Below, piece by piece: positions 52,136-60,555 of a stretch of DNA of 64,000 nt. The notes beneath the pieces were generated by a model. The model ran no database searches. It saw nothing but the letters and a program-made list of their open reading frames with translations, and was not told the DNA's origin. Every line of letters starts with the position of its first letter. The stretch's first letter is position 1. This stretch comes from Anaerobium acetethylicum (GTDB lineage Bacteria > Bacillota > Clostridia > Lachnospirales > Lachnospiraceae). Made by a program: the position numbers and the translations under genes. The stretch spans positions 62,001 through 126,000 of the forward strand of contig NZ_FMKA01000002.1 in NCBI RefSeq assembly GCF_900096945.1, in the 5' to 3' direction.

Positions 52136-53458
52136 TTATAAGCGGATCCGCTGCCATTTCCCGCTGAAAAAACGGTATATGAAGCATAACGCTCTGAACG
52201 CCCAGTCTATGGTCATTGCGACCCAGGCGCCGAATACTCCGAGGCCGAATACCTTGCCGAGAACATAGCAGAAGGCAATACGCCAGGTCCACATGGATAC
52301 GATGGAAATAATCATGGTAAATTTCACGTCGCTGGCAGCACGCAGTGCATTCGGAAGCGTAAAGGACAGCGGCCAGATCAGAATGGCACAGATACTGTGG
52401 TAAACAAGTATTTTTATGGTAACGGCAGCAGTTGCATCGGAGAGGTTGAAAAGCCTGACAAGCCATGGACAGGAAAAAATGATGGCGATATTCACTACTG
52501 CCATTGCGGTATAGGTGATTTTCATCATCTGTAGCGTGTAGCGTTTTGCCTGTTCAAATTCTTTTGCCCCTGCGCACTGCCCCACTATGGTGATCAGGGC
52601 AAGGCCAATTGCAGAACCGGGAAGGACTGCAAAGCTGGCTATGGTGTTGGAGACGGCATTTGCAGTGATTGCAGTGGTGCCAAACAACGAGATGATCCTC
52701 AACACAAGGATCTTGCCTATCTGGAACATGCCGTTCTCCAGGCCGTTAGGAATTCCGATGCTTAGAATCCTTTTAATCATGAGGTAGTCAGGGCGCCAGC
52801 CGAACTCTTTTCCTATATGTATAGCCAGCTTTGGATTCCTGATCATGACCAACATGATGACAGCAGCGGCAATTCGCGATACCAGTGCGGGGATGGCAAC
52901 ACCGGCGGTCCCCATATGAAACCCGTAGATCAGGATGCTGTTTCCGATGATGTTTATGGCATTCATGCACAAAGAGGCCTTCATCGACACCTTGGAATTA
53001 CCCATGGAACGGAAGAGGGCGGCACAGGAATTGTACATGGAAAGGAACGGGAAGGAAAAGGCCGTTATCAGGAAGTAGGTTTTTGCCCCGCTCATAACCT
53101 CTGCATCAATATTTCCGAACAGCGTACTGAGAATCCAGGAATGCCCGGCGACACACAATGCCGTAATGGCAGTCGAGATTATCAATCCGGAAAGGAGGAG
53201 CTGGTTTGCAGAAATACAGGCATTTTTTTTGTCGCCGCGTCCAATGTACTGCGCGGAAATAACGGCGCCGCCAGTAGCGAGAGCCGAGAATATGGTAATG
53301 ATCAGAATGTTGATGGTATCAGCCAGGGAAACACCGGATACGGCGGCTTCGCCTGCGCTTGCGACCATGACTACGCCCATCATGCCGACGAATACGGCAA
53401 GAAACTGCTCAATGACCAGCGGAATTATCAGTTTGGAGAGATCTTTTTTTGTAAACAT
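52136..53458 (-). CDS. MATE family efflux transporter
   Basis: 440-residue, 12-helix multidrug and toxin extrusion protein of the NorM/DinF superfamily. It starts MFTKKDLSKLIIPLVIEQFLAVFVG with the typical amphipathic lead and first helix. Conserved elements include GGAVISAQYIGRGD, a mirrored second half with GLALITIVGQCAGA, and FRSMGNSKVSM. Its drug or metabolite substrate is unknown. It is transcribed from its own promoter, divergent from an empty 500-base region. The Shine-Dalgarno sequence before the ATG is weak (AGTGACAGT). Confidence 0.94.
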   Translation of the reverse strand: MFTKKDLSKLIIPLVIEQFLAVFVGMMGVVMVASAGEAAVSGVSLADTINILIITIFSALATGGAVISAQYIGRGDKKNACISANQLLLSGLIISTAITALCVAGHSWILSTLFGNIDAEVMSGAKTYFLITAFSFPFLSMYNSCAALFRSMGNSKVSMKASLCMNAINIIGNSILIYGFHMGTAGVAIPALVSRIAAAVIMLVMIRNPKLAIHIGKEFGWRPDYLMIKRILSIGIPNGLENGMFQIGKILVLRIISLFGTTAITANAVSNTIASFAVLPGSAIGLALITIVGQCAGAKEFEQAKRYTLQMMKITYTAMAVVNIAIIFSCPWLVRLFNLSDATAAVTIKILVYHSICAILIWPLSFTLPNALRAASDVKFTMIISIVSMWTWRIAFCYVLGKVFGLGVFGAWVAMTIDWAFRALCFIYRFFSGKWQRIRL

Positions 53459-53512
53459 ACTGTCACTCTTTTTCTTGTTACATGATTACAGATTTATGAT
53501 GTTACTATCACT

Positions 53513-53540
53513 ATTCTAGACCCATAGATAAATTTGTCAA
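53513..53540 (-). promoter_or_regulatory. Promoter of the MATE gene
   Basis: Reading the minus strand: TTGACA (53540-53535), 16-base spacer, TAGAAT (53518-53513). Confidence 0.65.
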
Positions 53541-53787
53541 GGCATTGGCGCTGCCGTTATCTTTGAAAATCGCTCTGTACAGGATAAAATACAATATAGC
53601 CTGTTTTGCCAGAGCATTCCAATGGCAATGCTGATAATTCTTTTTTTACTCCTGACATGCAAGAGGGCTATTGATTGGAAGAGATGCACTGACAGAACGG
53701 AAGACTTGCTTAAATAACTAAAAATTAGAAAGTATTTACATAATAAATTGAATACTTGTGAAAATATATAAAAATCACAGATTAAAG

Positions 53788-53816
53788 TTGTAAATATAAA
53801 GTAGAAGTTATATAAT
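53788..53816 (+). promoter_or_regulatory. Promoter of the 53995 gene
   Basis: TTGTAA at 53788-53793, 17-base spacer, TATAAT at 53811-53816. The leader is about 170 bases. Confidence 0.6.
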
Positions 53817-53994
53817 TGTCGAATAGTGAAAAAACAATACCATCAATCCAAAAGACACCTTAGCCGTTTGCAAAATCACTGCAGTATCAGATTCACGAAA
53901 CGCCGGAGACTGTTCATCCATTGCATGCAAGGGGCTGTCAGATTTGTCGGATGGGAGTCTTTTCCCGGTCAGTCTTAACGAAGGGGGAGGATTT

Positions 53995-54561
53995 ATGTTT
54001 ACGGAATATGAAATTGAATTGAAATTAAAGGGAACAGCTGTCCAGTGCAGCAGGGCATGTGAGGAACTGTTGAAGATGCAGAAGGAATCTTCGGATAAGG
54101 AGCTTGTGTCGTATCTTGAAGTGAACGGGTACAATAAGGAGTATAAGGAAGAGTATGAGACCGTATGTATTGCGAACTTTGACCATGAAATACATAGTCT
54201 GGCACGCAGGCTGCCTCCATATGCGGAGGCTGAAGTGGAGATCAGTTTCAGAAGGGGCGCATTTTACATAGAAATAGATGGGGAAGTTGATGAGGCGGCT
54301 GAGAATTTATGCCGTGAAATTTGCAGAAAATATCCGGATATGAATCTTGATGGAATCATAAATGAATATATTGCCGGAACCGGCGAGTGTATCGAGTACA
54401 TAACAGTAGAGTCGAAAAAAGGAGAAAACAGGGTGTCCTTTACTGAGACTTATAACTATAAACGTGAAGGTACTATTACAGATGAGGAACTGGCACAGAT
54501 GATTGGGGAAGGGCAGACAGCAGAACCTGAAGGCAGACAGCTTTTCAGCTGGTGGCATTAG
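53995..54561 (+). CDS. Protein of unknown function
   Basis: 188 residues from the ATG preceded by GGGGGAGG; an in-frame start 51 bases upstream has no site. It is a soluble acidic alpha/beta protein beginning FTEYEIELKLKGTAVQCSRA and continuing with EAEVEISFRRGAFYIEIDGE, a likely beta-hairpin pattern, and ending QLFSWWH. No known motif seen. It faces a convergent two-component system but has its own promoter. Not recognised. Confidence 0.75.
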   Translation: MFTEYEIELKLKGTAVQCSRACEELLKMQKESSDKELVSYLEVNGYNKEYKEEYETVCIANFDHEIHSLARRLPPYAEAEVEISFRRGAFYIEIDGEVDEAAENLCREICRKYPDMNLDGIINEYIAGTGECIEYITVESKKGENRVSFTETYNYKREGTITDEELAQMIGEGQTAEPEGRQLFSWWH

Positions 54562-54609
54562 ATGCAGGTACTGTCGCCCCTGATTCAGGATGGCTCTGGT
54601 CAGGAATAA

Positions 54610-55308
54610 TTACCTGTCGTCTGCCATATAGTAGCCGACTCCGATTTCGGTAAATATATATTTCGGATCGGCAGGGTTGCTCTCTATTTTGCGGCGGATG
54701 TTTGCCATATTCACCCTCAATATCTGGTTGCTCGTAGGAGAATTAGGTCCCCATATCTGGGTGATCAGGTATTCGTAGGTGAGTACTTTGCCGGCATTTT
54801 TTGCAAGGAGAGACACAAGCTTATATTCGTTCTGGGTGAGGTGTACCTTATTTCCTTCCAGAAGGATGGATCTTTTTTCGAAATCGATTACCATATCCCT
54901 GACCTGGAAGAAGTTTGAGGAGTTGGAAGATGCGGATTTAGCATTTCTTCGGAGTGCAGCGCGTATTCGTGCCATCAGTTCGGAAGTGCCGAAAGGCTTC
55001 GTAATGTAGTCATCTGCGCCAAAATCCAGGGCCTGAACTTTTTCATGTTCCTGGGTCCTGGCCGATACGACTATGACGGGTATGCCTGACCATGTCCGGA
55101 TTTCTTTCAGCACCTGAAGACCATCCATGTCGGGAAGACCGAGATCAAGGAGGATGATATCAGGGCAGTGAGAAGCGATCATGGAAAGTCCGTCTTTTCC
55201 TGTAGCGCATTTTATGGCTTTATAGCTGTTCGCAGCAAGTGAAGCTGCGATAAAATCACATATGACTGGTTCGTCTTCGATGATCAGTACTGAGGATTTA
55301 TAGTGCAT
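54610..55308 (-). CDS. KdpE-like OmpR-family response regulator (second system)
   Basis: 232 residues. Receiver with acidic pocket IIEDE, phospho-acceptor D55 (IILLDLGLPDMDG) and TKPFGTSEL, then a winged helix (HLTQNEYKLVSLLAKNAGK, LRVNMANIRRKIESNP, EIGVGYYMAD). The start overlaps the end of the kinase gene by 11 bases, so kinase and regulator are translated together. The pair is divergent from the PiT phosphate transporter operon, and the operator-like repeats at 57009-57088 are a plausible target. Confidence 0.95.
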   Translation of the reverse strand: MHYKSSVLIIEDEPVICDFIAASLAANSYKAIKCATGKDGLSMIASHCPDIILLDLGLPDMDGLQVLKEIRTWSGIPVIVVSARTQEHEKVQALDFGADDYITKPFGTSELMARIRAALRRNAKSASSNSSNFFQVRDMVIDFEKRSILLEGNKVHLTQNEYKLVSLLAKNAGKVLTYEYLITQIWGPNSPTSNQILRVNMANIRRKIESNPADPKYIFTEIGVGYYMADDR

Positions 55309-56872
55309 AGCTGGTTCCTCCTTCTAAAGGCAGAGAAAATGTAAAATGGGCACCGCCGTCCTTGTGGTTGCCAGCGGTGATAGTGCCACCATGTGCAGTG
55401 ATGATCGTTTTGCAGATGGAAAGGCCGATGCCGATTCCTTTTGAGGAATCGGTACTTTTATTTTTCTTATAGGAGTATCCTTCGAATATGGAGTCAAAGT
55501 TCGGAAGATCCGGTTCCCCGGATAAGTCGTTCACAGAGCCATTCATCAGCCCTATGCCGTAATCCCTGATATGGAAGATAACCTGGTCATCTTCTTTGTC
55601 AACATAAAGCTCTGTCGGTTTTTTGCTTTCAGAATGGACGATAGCGTTTTCGGTCAGATTGATCAGGACCTGCTCGATCAGTGTGGCATCCATTGGAACC
55701 ATCAGAAATTCATCCGGAACCCTGACCTGGATGACAGCATCCGGATAACGTTTTTTTATACGCATAACGGCTTCAGACACCACCTCTTCAAGGGGTTCGG
55801 CTATCTTATTCACGGTCGATCCCTCTTCGCGGATCCTGGTTACGGAAAGAAGGTTTTCGACCATATGGAGAAGCCAGTTTGAATCATCATGGATATTGCG
55901 CAGAAGCTTGTCATGCTGCTCAGGACTCAGGATGTCTTTATGCTCAAGAAGGGTAGTGCTGGAGCCGATTATGCCGGTCAGGGGAGTCCTGAGATCGTGT
56001 GAAACGGCCCGGAGCAGATTGGCTCTCATATTCTCCTTTTCGGCCTCCATTTTTATCTGCTGCTGAACCTCTGACAGGTGCTGCCGCTCTATGGCCATAG
56101 CTGCCTGTGAGATGATTGAATTGAGGAACCTGAGCTGTGTTTTTTCCAAAGGCTTCTGCTCTTCCCGGTAGATTCCAAGAACACCCCAGATTTCATTATG
56201 GGAAACAAGCGGCAGATATGTACAGCTGCTGCGGCCGCAGAAATCTGTTCCAACACCGGCTTTTTCCTTACGGTCGAATACCCACTGGACGATAAACTTT
56301 TCGTGGTATGATGTCATGAGAATCTTATGGCCCGGGGCAGTGCTCTTGATTATTCCAGGAATTCCGGAACGGGGCGGCGTCTGGTAAAAAATAACAGAGC
56401 AGTTTAAAAATTCCCGGACATATTCGAGAATCAGGTTGATGATATGCGGAAATCCACTGGCAGAGAGCAGTTCGTTGCCGATTTCAGTAAGCTTATCTGC
56501 TTTTTCCTGCTTTTCGCGGAAAAGTCTGTCTTTAACTCTGTTGCTGAAAACCAGACGGCTGATGATCAAAGCATTCACAAGCATTACGGCAAAGGGGAAT
56601 GCAAAGAAAGGGAAACTGTCGGATTTGAGAGGCAGGCTGAAAAAATAAATCATCCCTGCGAGTCCGGCTAAGGATGCAAGAGCGCCCCGGAAAAAGGAGC
56701 CGGTTATCATGGAAACAGCCGCTGCAGCCAGGATGAAGCTTGTAGAAATGAGCATGTGGCTCTCGGGATGGATCCTGAATATAAAGGAAACCGCAAAAGC
56801 AGATGCCAGCGGCAGGATGGAGGCAAGTTCAAAAAGGGGTCCTTTTCTGCCTGGTATATCAAAATGTATCAT
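55298..56872 (-). CDS. KdpD-like sensor histidine kinase (second system)
   Basis: 524 residues: a membrane domain with about four helices (15-110), a GAF-like region with a Cys pair (FCGRSSCTYLPL, near 211-222), HisKA with H292 (AVSHDLRTPLTG), and HATPase with NLTENAIVHS, DYGIG and GIGIGLSICKTIITAHGG. Like the first kinase it is a short KdpD form without the N-terminal KdpD and stress domains. AAGGAGT precedes the ATG. Signal unknown. The context (divergent phosphate transporter) suggests it senses something other than potassium. Confidence 0.92.
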   Translation of the reverse strand: MIHFDIPGRKGPLFELASILPLASAFAVSFIFRIHPESHMLISTSFILAAAAVSMITGSFFRGALASLAGLAGMIYFFSLPLKSDSFPFFAFPFAVMLVNALIISRLVFSNRVKDRLFREKQEKADKLTEIGNELLSASGFPHIINLILEYVREFLNCSVIFYQTPPRSGIPGIIKSTAPGHKILMTSYHEKFIVQWVFDRKEKAGVGTDFCGRSSCTYLPLVSHNEIWGVLGIYREEQKPLEKTQLRFLNSIISQAAMAIERQHLSEVQQQIKMEAEKENMRANLLRAVSHDLRTPLTGIIGSSTTLLEHKDILSPEQHDKLLRNIHDDSNWLLHMVENLLSVTRIREEGSTVNKIAEPLEEVVSEAVMRIKKRYPDAVIQVRVPDEFLMVPMDATLIEQVLINLTENAIVHSESKKPTELYVDKEDDQVIFHIRDYGIGLMNGSVNDLSGEPDLPNFDSIFEGYSYKKNKSTDSSKGIGIGLSICKTIITAHGGTITAGNHKDGGAHFTFSLPLEGGTSYAL

Positions 56873-57008
56873 TTGTCATACTCCTTGGGGAAAATAGGGT
56901 GAAATTCTGTTTGCAACACAGTTATTCTTGCGTTCACATAAGTAATGATGCAGGGGCGAAAGTATTGTGCCCTCTGATACCTGCGGTTTGTTCCGCACTA
57001 TAGATATG

Positions 57009-57088
57009 GTAAAGCAAAGTGGCAGTTCTGTAAAGATGTTGTTAAGAAAGAGTAAAGAATATTGTCTGATTGTTAAGTTTATGTTAAA
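57009..57088 (+). promoter_or_regulatory. Helix-phased GTWAAG repeat array (candidate response-regulator operator)
   Basis: Hexamers GTAAAG (57009), GTAAAG (57030), GTTAAG (57041), GTAAAG (57052), GTTAAG (57072) and GTTAAA (57083). Their start-to-start spacings are 21, 11, 11, 20 and 11, near multiples of a helical turn. The last three overlap the promoter of the phosphate transporter. OmpR-family regulators commonly bind direct repeats spaced 10-11 bases; the identity of the regulator is inference. Confidence 0.6.
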
Positions 57089-57090
57089 AT
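57062..57090 (+). promoter_or_regulatory. Promoter of the phosphate transporter operon
   Basis: TTGTCT at 57062-57067, 17-base spacer, TAAAAT at 57085-57090 with TGt upstream. Confidence 0.55.
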
Positions 57091-57187
57091 TCAAACGATC
57101 ATGAAAATATAAGAATAATAGAAAATTTGTGACCAGGAAGCATGTAGTCTGACTGGTTACGGAAATTTAAAATCGGGAGGAATCAAA

Positions 57188-58240
57188 ATGACAATAACAT
57201 TGGGTGATTTTTTGAGTCAGCTCATATCGAACCCGGCTTTGCTGATTACAGTCATACTGACGCTGGGTGTTATACTTGTAAATGGATGGACAGATGCCCC
57301 TAATGCGATTGCAACCTGCGTTTCCACGCGTTCTCTGGAACCGAAGAAGGCAATTATTATGGCAGCCGTATTCAATTTTTTCGGTGTCTTCGTAATGACG
57401 ATGGTAAGTGCAAAGGTTGCACAGACAATCTATAAAATGGTCGATTTCGGCGGAGATCCGAAGAAAGCGCTGGTAGCACTCTGTGCAGCTCTTTTCGCAA
57501 TCGTTGTCTGGGCAACGGCAGCATGGGCATTCGGAATCCCTACAAGCGAAAGCCATGCACTGATAGCCGGCATTTCTGGTGCGGCGATTGCGCTTCAGGG
57601 CGGACTTTCAGGCATAAATGGCGCTGAATGGATGAAAGTCGTTTACGGACTTTTTATGTCGACGATACTGGGATTCGGACTTGGATTCGCTTCGGTGCGT
57701 CTTATAGAGTTTGTATGCAAAGGAATCGATAAAAGAAAAACCGGCCCTGTATTCCAGAAAGCACAGGTAGCAGGCGGTGCGGCAATGGCATTCATGCACG
57801 GTGCACAGGACGGACAGAAATTCATGGGTGTATTCATGCTCGGTGTATTCCTTGCAAAAGGGGAAGCGAATGTTACGGATTTTGCCATTCCGGTCTGGCT
57901 CATGATTCTCTGTTCAGCAGTAATGGCACTCGGTACTTCGATCGGCGGCTACAAAATTATCAAGACTGTAGGCATGGGCATGGTAAAACTTGAAAAGTAT
58001 CAGGGCTTTGCCGCTGACCTTGCAGGTGCAATCAGCCTTCTGATGTCTTCTGTATGGGGAGTTCCTGTAAGTACAACCCACACTAAGACCACTGCAATCA
58101 TGGGTGTAGGCGCTGCCAAACGTGTCTCCTCAGTCAACTGGAGCATTGTAAAAGAAATGATGGCAGCATGGGTGCTGACTTTCCCTGGATGCGGAATAGT
58201 AGGCTATGTGATGGCACAGATATTTATGAGGATTTTCTAA
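57188..58240 (+). CDS. pit: PiT family inorganic phosphate transporter
   Basis: 350-residue multi-pass symporter (SLC20/PiT). The duplicated signature is visible: GWTDAPNAIATCVSTRSL in the first half (residues 33-50) and VPVSTTHTKTTAIMG in the second, plus GIPTSESHALIAG and FMHGAQDGQKFMG. GGGAGGAATC precedes the ATG. A DUF47 (PhoU-like) gene follows 48 bases after the stop, the usual pairing in which the DUF47 protein modulates Pit. It may carry phosphate with a proton, sodium or metal; phosphate is the best guess. Confidence 0.95.
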   Translation: MTITLGDFLSQLISNPALLITVILTLGVILVNGWTDAPNAIATCVSTRSLEPKKAIIMAAVFNFFGVFVMTMVSAKVAQTIYKMVDFGGDPKKALVALCAALFAIVVWATAAWAFGIPTSESHALIAGISGAAIALQGGLSGINGAEWMKVVYGLFMSTILGFGLGFASVRLIEFVCKGIDKRKTGPVFQKAQVAGGAAMAFMHGAQDGQKFMGVFMLGVFLAKGEANVTDFAIPVWLMILCSAVMALGTSIGGYKIIKTVGMGMVKLEKYQGFAADLAGAISLLMSSVWGVPVSTTHTKTTAIMGVGAAKRVSSVNWSIVKEMMAAWVLTFPGCGIVGYVMAQIFMRIF

Positions 58241-58288
58241 ATCAAGGATATAAATAACCTTCTTCAACAACAGAAAGGAAATGATAAA

Positions 58289-58912
58289 ATGAAAAATAAA
58301 AGAGAATATAATTATTTCGAAGCTTTTGTAAACCTGTCTAAATTTTCTATGGATTCAGCAGAACTTTTGTGTAAGACCTTGTGTGATTTCAATACAGAAG
58401 CCCTCCCGGCTAAAATAGAAGAGATGCATGTGATTGAGCATTCAGCAGATATCGCAAAGCATGATATGCTTAACAGGCTTTTAAAAGAATTCCTTCCGCC
58501 AATCGAAAGGGAAGATATCATCAGCCTTTCACAGAAAATAGATGATGTGACAGATTCTGTTGAAGACGTTCTCATTGGAATCGATATCTTCAATGTGAAA
58601 ACCATACGTCCGGAAATCCTGAAATTCACTGATATTATAGCAAATTGCTGCAAATCAATGGATGTGGCACTCTGCGAGTTCCAGAACTTCAAGAGATCAA
58701 AGACACTCCAGTCAAAAATCATTGAAATCAACCGTTTAGAAGAAGAAGCGGACGCTTTATATGTGAATGAAGTAAGAAGCCTCTATAAAAACTCAAATGA
58801 TCCTGTTGAACTTATGGTATGGACTGAAATTCTGAGACGTCTTGAAAAATGTGCAGATGCATGTGAAGACGTGGCAAATGATATTGAAAGCATCGTGATG
58901 AAGAATTCATAA
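58289..58912 (+). CDS. DUF47/PhoU-like Pit accessory protein
   Basis: 207 residues of long helices resembling PhoU (DUF47). Acidic metal-binding patches are visible in HVIEHSADIAKHDM, IEREDIISLSQKIDDVTDSVEDVL and RRLEKCADACEDVANDIE. AAAGGAAATG leads the ATG. Such proteins associate with PiT transporters and probably set their activity. Same operon as pit. A family C element follows its stop. Confidence 0.94.
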   Translation: MKNKREYNYFEAFVNLSKFSMDSAELLCKTLCDFNTEALPAKIEEMHVIEHSADIAKHDMLNRLLKEFLPPIEREDIISLSQKIDDVTDSVEDVLIGIDIFNVKTIRPEILKFTDIIANCCKSMDVALCEFQNFKRSKTLQSKIIEINRLEEEADALYVNEVRSLYKNSNDPVELMVWTEILRRLEKCADACEDVANDIESIVMKNS

Positions 58913-58965
58913 TAAGAATAGCGGCGGGCCGGATTCATTATATCCGTTCTACCGGAACATAAGCC

Positions 58966-59118
58966 GTTACTGTTCACTCCGTGACCAGTAACACGCTTCG
59001 CGATGCACAGAAATGGTTGAAATACACCATTTCGCGCTGCAATCCCCGGGTTTTATGTGACTTTCGCTTCGCTACACTCACAAAAACACCTCGCGTTGGA
59101 TAACGTGTGAACAGTAAC
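58966..59118 (+). repeat. Full-length family C element
   Basis: 153 bp bounded by perfect 11-bp terminal inverted repeats GTTACTGTTCA (58966-58976) and TGAACAGTAAC (59108-59118). Inside is an AAATGGT/ACCATTT hairpin flanked by GCG sequences (near 59010-59036), then a GTGACTTTCGCTTCGCTAC segment. Confidence 0.78.
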
Positions 59119-59119
59119 C

Positions 59120-59168
59120 ATAAGCCTTCAGCCATCTTTTTATTTAGACGACTGAGGGCTTATTTTTT
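59120..59168 (+). terminator. Terminator of the pit operon
   Basis: A 12-bp stem with one mismatch (59120-59131 with 59152-59163), then T6. Confidence 0.8.
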
Positions 59169-59179
59169 CATGTTATTTA

Positions 59180-59188
59180 TGATACAAT
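59180..59188 (+). promoter_or_regulatory. Extended -10 promoter of the AI-2E family gene
   Basis: TGaTACAAT at 59180-59188 with a weak TTATTT 17 bases upstream of the hexamer. Confidence 0.5.
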
Positions 59189-59255
59189 AGAAGTAGATAT
59201 TCCTAAAATTGGAAGCGAGGACTGCTTGGCCCCGCCATTAAGAAGGAGAAAAGGC

Positions 59256-60317
59256 ATGAATATAGAAAAACAGAAGACGTTCCTGATACGGTTTGCGTTT
59301 ATTGCGCTGCTGCTTGGACTTGGGTACTTTGGCATCAAATATGCCCTGCCCCTTATGATGCCGTTTGTGATAGGTCTTATTATATCGGTGATTATGTGTC
59401 CGATCTTTGACCTGCTGGAAGAAAAAATCAGGATAAAGCGTGCATTTATAGTTGTTATAGTACTCTTTATGCTTTATGGAGTGATCATACTCGGGGGCAT
59501 TTTCTTTGGATTCAAGATCATTGCGTTTCTTGAACAGATATTCTACGGCTTGCCAGATCTTTATTCCAAAACAATTGAACCTGCATTGACATCCTGGGGA
59601 CAGAGAATGCTTGACCGTTTCCCAGAGATAAAGCCATATCTCGAAAATGTATCGAACAGCATCAATGATTCGATTTTTTCATTCCTAAAGGATGCATCAA
59701 CGAAGGTCGTCGGCATGATTACGGGGTTTGCAAGCCAGATACCGTCAACGCTTGTCAAGTTTATATTTACGATTGTATCGTCTATATTCTTTTCTATCGA
59801 CTACCACAAAATCTGGCGTTTTGTTCTGAGGCAGTTTAAACCGGAAAACAGGGAATTTATTCTGGGCCTCAAGGATAATGTGATAGGTATGATAGGCAAA
59901 TTACTGAAGGCATATGCGCTGCTTATAACAATTACATTTATTGAGCTCTCCATAGGGTTTGCACTGCTGGGAGTAAAACCAGCAATGCTCTGGGGGTTCG
60001 TGGTCGCCCTGGTGGACATCATGCCGATTTTGGGAACCGGAGCAATACTGATTCCATGGGCTATAGCGGCTCTTATTTTCCGCAAGACAACACTGGGAGC
60101 AGGAATGCTTGTGCTGTATATCGTGATCACTGCCGTAAGGCAGACACTGGAACCTAAAGTGATAGGTCAGCAGATAGGGCTTCATCCGGTGGTAACGCTT
60201 CTGTGCATGTTTGTCGGCGTACAGCTTATGGGAATCTGGGGGTTGTTTCTGCTGCCGCTTGCGGCTACCATTATTAAGAAATCGAATGATGAAGGAACAA
60301 TCCATCTGTTCAAATAG
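59256..60317 (+). CDS. AI-2E family transporter (YtvI-like)
   Basis: 353-residue membrane protein of the AI-2E/PerM/DUF20 family with eight or so helices. Features are an N-terminal pair of helices, a periplasm-facing middle region (FLEQIFYGLPDLYSKTIEPAL and FPEIKPYLENVSNSIND) and the conserved C-terminal VDIMPILGTGAILIPWA and VGVQLMGIWGLFLLPLAATII. ATG 59256 has AGAAGGAGA upstream; an in-frame start 30 bases earlier is weaker. In spore formers the YtvI branch is linked to sporulation, while others export autoinducer-2 or sodium. Which applies here is unknown. Confidence 0.92.
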   Translation: MNIEKQKTFLIRFAFIALLLGLGYFGIKYALPLMMPFVIGLIISVIMCPIFDLLEEKIRIKRAFIVVIVLFMLYGVIILGGIFFGFKIIAFLEQIFYGLPDLYSKTIEPALTSWGQRMLDRFPEIKPYLENVSNSINDSIFSFLKDASTKVVGMITGFASQIPSTLVKFIFTIVSSIFFSIDYHKIWRFVLRQFKPENREFILGLKDNVIGMIGKLLKAYALLITITFIELSIGFALLGVKPAMLWGFVVALVDIMPILGTGAILIPWAIAALIFRKTTLGAGMLVLYIVITAVRQTLEPKVIGQQIGLHPVVTLLCMFVGVQLMGIWGLFLLPLAATIIKKSNDEGTIHLFK

Positions 60318-60346
60318 GGAAGGCTTCTGTCAGGAAACCGCTGGTG

Positions 60347-60409
60347 AGGAAACCTCAAGTCAGGAAACCTCAAGTCAGGAAACCTCAAGTCAGGAAACCT
60401 CAAGTCAGG
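60347..60409 (+). repeat. 15-bp tandem repeat, four units
   Basis: AGGAAACCTCAAGTC repeated at 60347, 60362, 60377 and 60392 without mismatch, then AGG. A diverged half unit precedes it near 60330. It lies 30 bases after the AI-2E gene stop and just upstream of the next promoter. Confidence 0.92.
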
Positions 60410-60466
60410 CATCCTGCAAGACGAAATGACTGAATGTTTGCGGAAATTCTTTGTATATAATTCGGG

Positions 60467-60495
60467 TTGATATAAGTAAAAAAAAAGAATATAAT
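60467..60495 (+). promoter_or_regulatory. Promoter of the PRTase-like gene
   Basis: TTGATA at 60467-60472, 17-base spacer, TATAAT at 60490-60495. Confidence 0.78.
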
Positions 60496-60555
60496 AATAG
60501 CAAAGGATAGGTAGAATTCACAGATAATTACAACTTCAATAAGGAGGTATTTGTT

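Larger units (their letters stand above)
53459..53994. other. 536-base intergenic region
   Basis: Contains a promoter at each end (listed separately) and an AT-rich middle (53690-53800) with no reading frame that has a ribosome binding site, and none of the repeat families. I see nothing else in it. Confidence 0.55.

Noticed and set aside
60347-60409. 15-bp repeats as a CRISPR or iteron origin
   Set aside because: No spacers, too short for CRISPR, no replication gene nearby; a simple tandem repeat.
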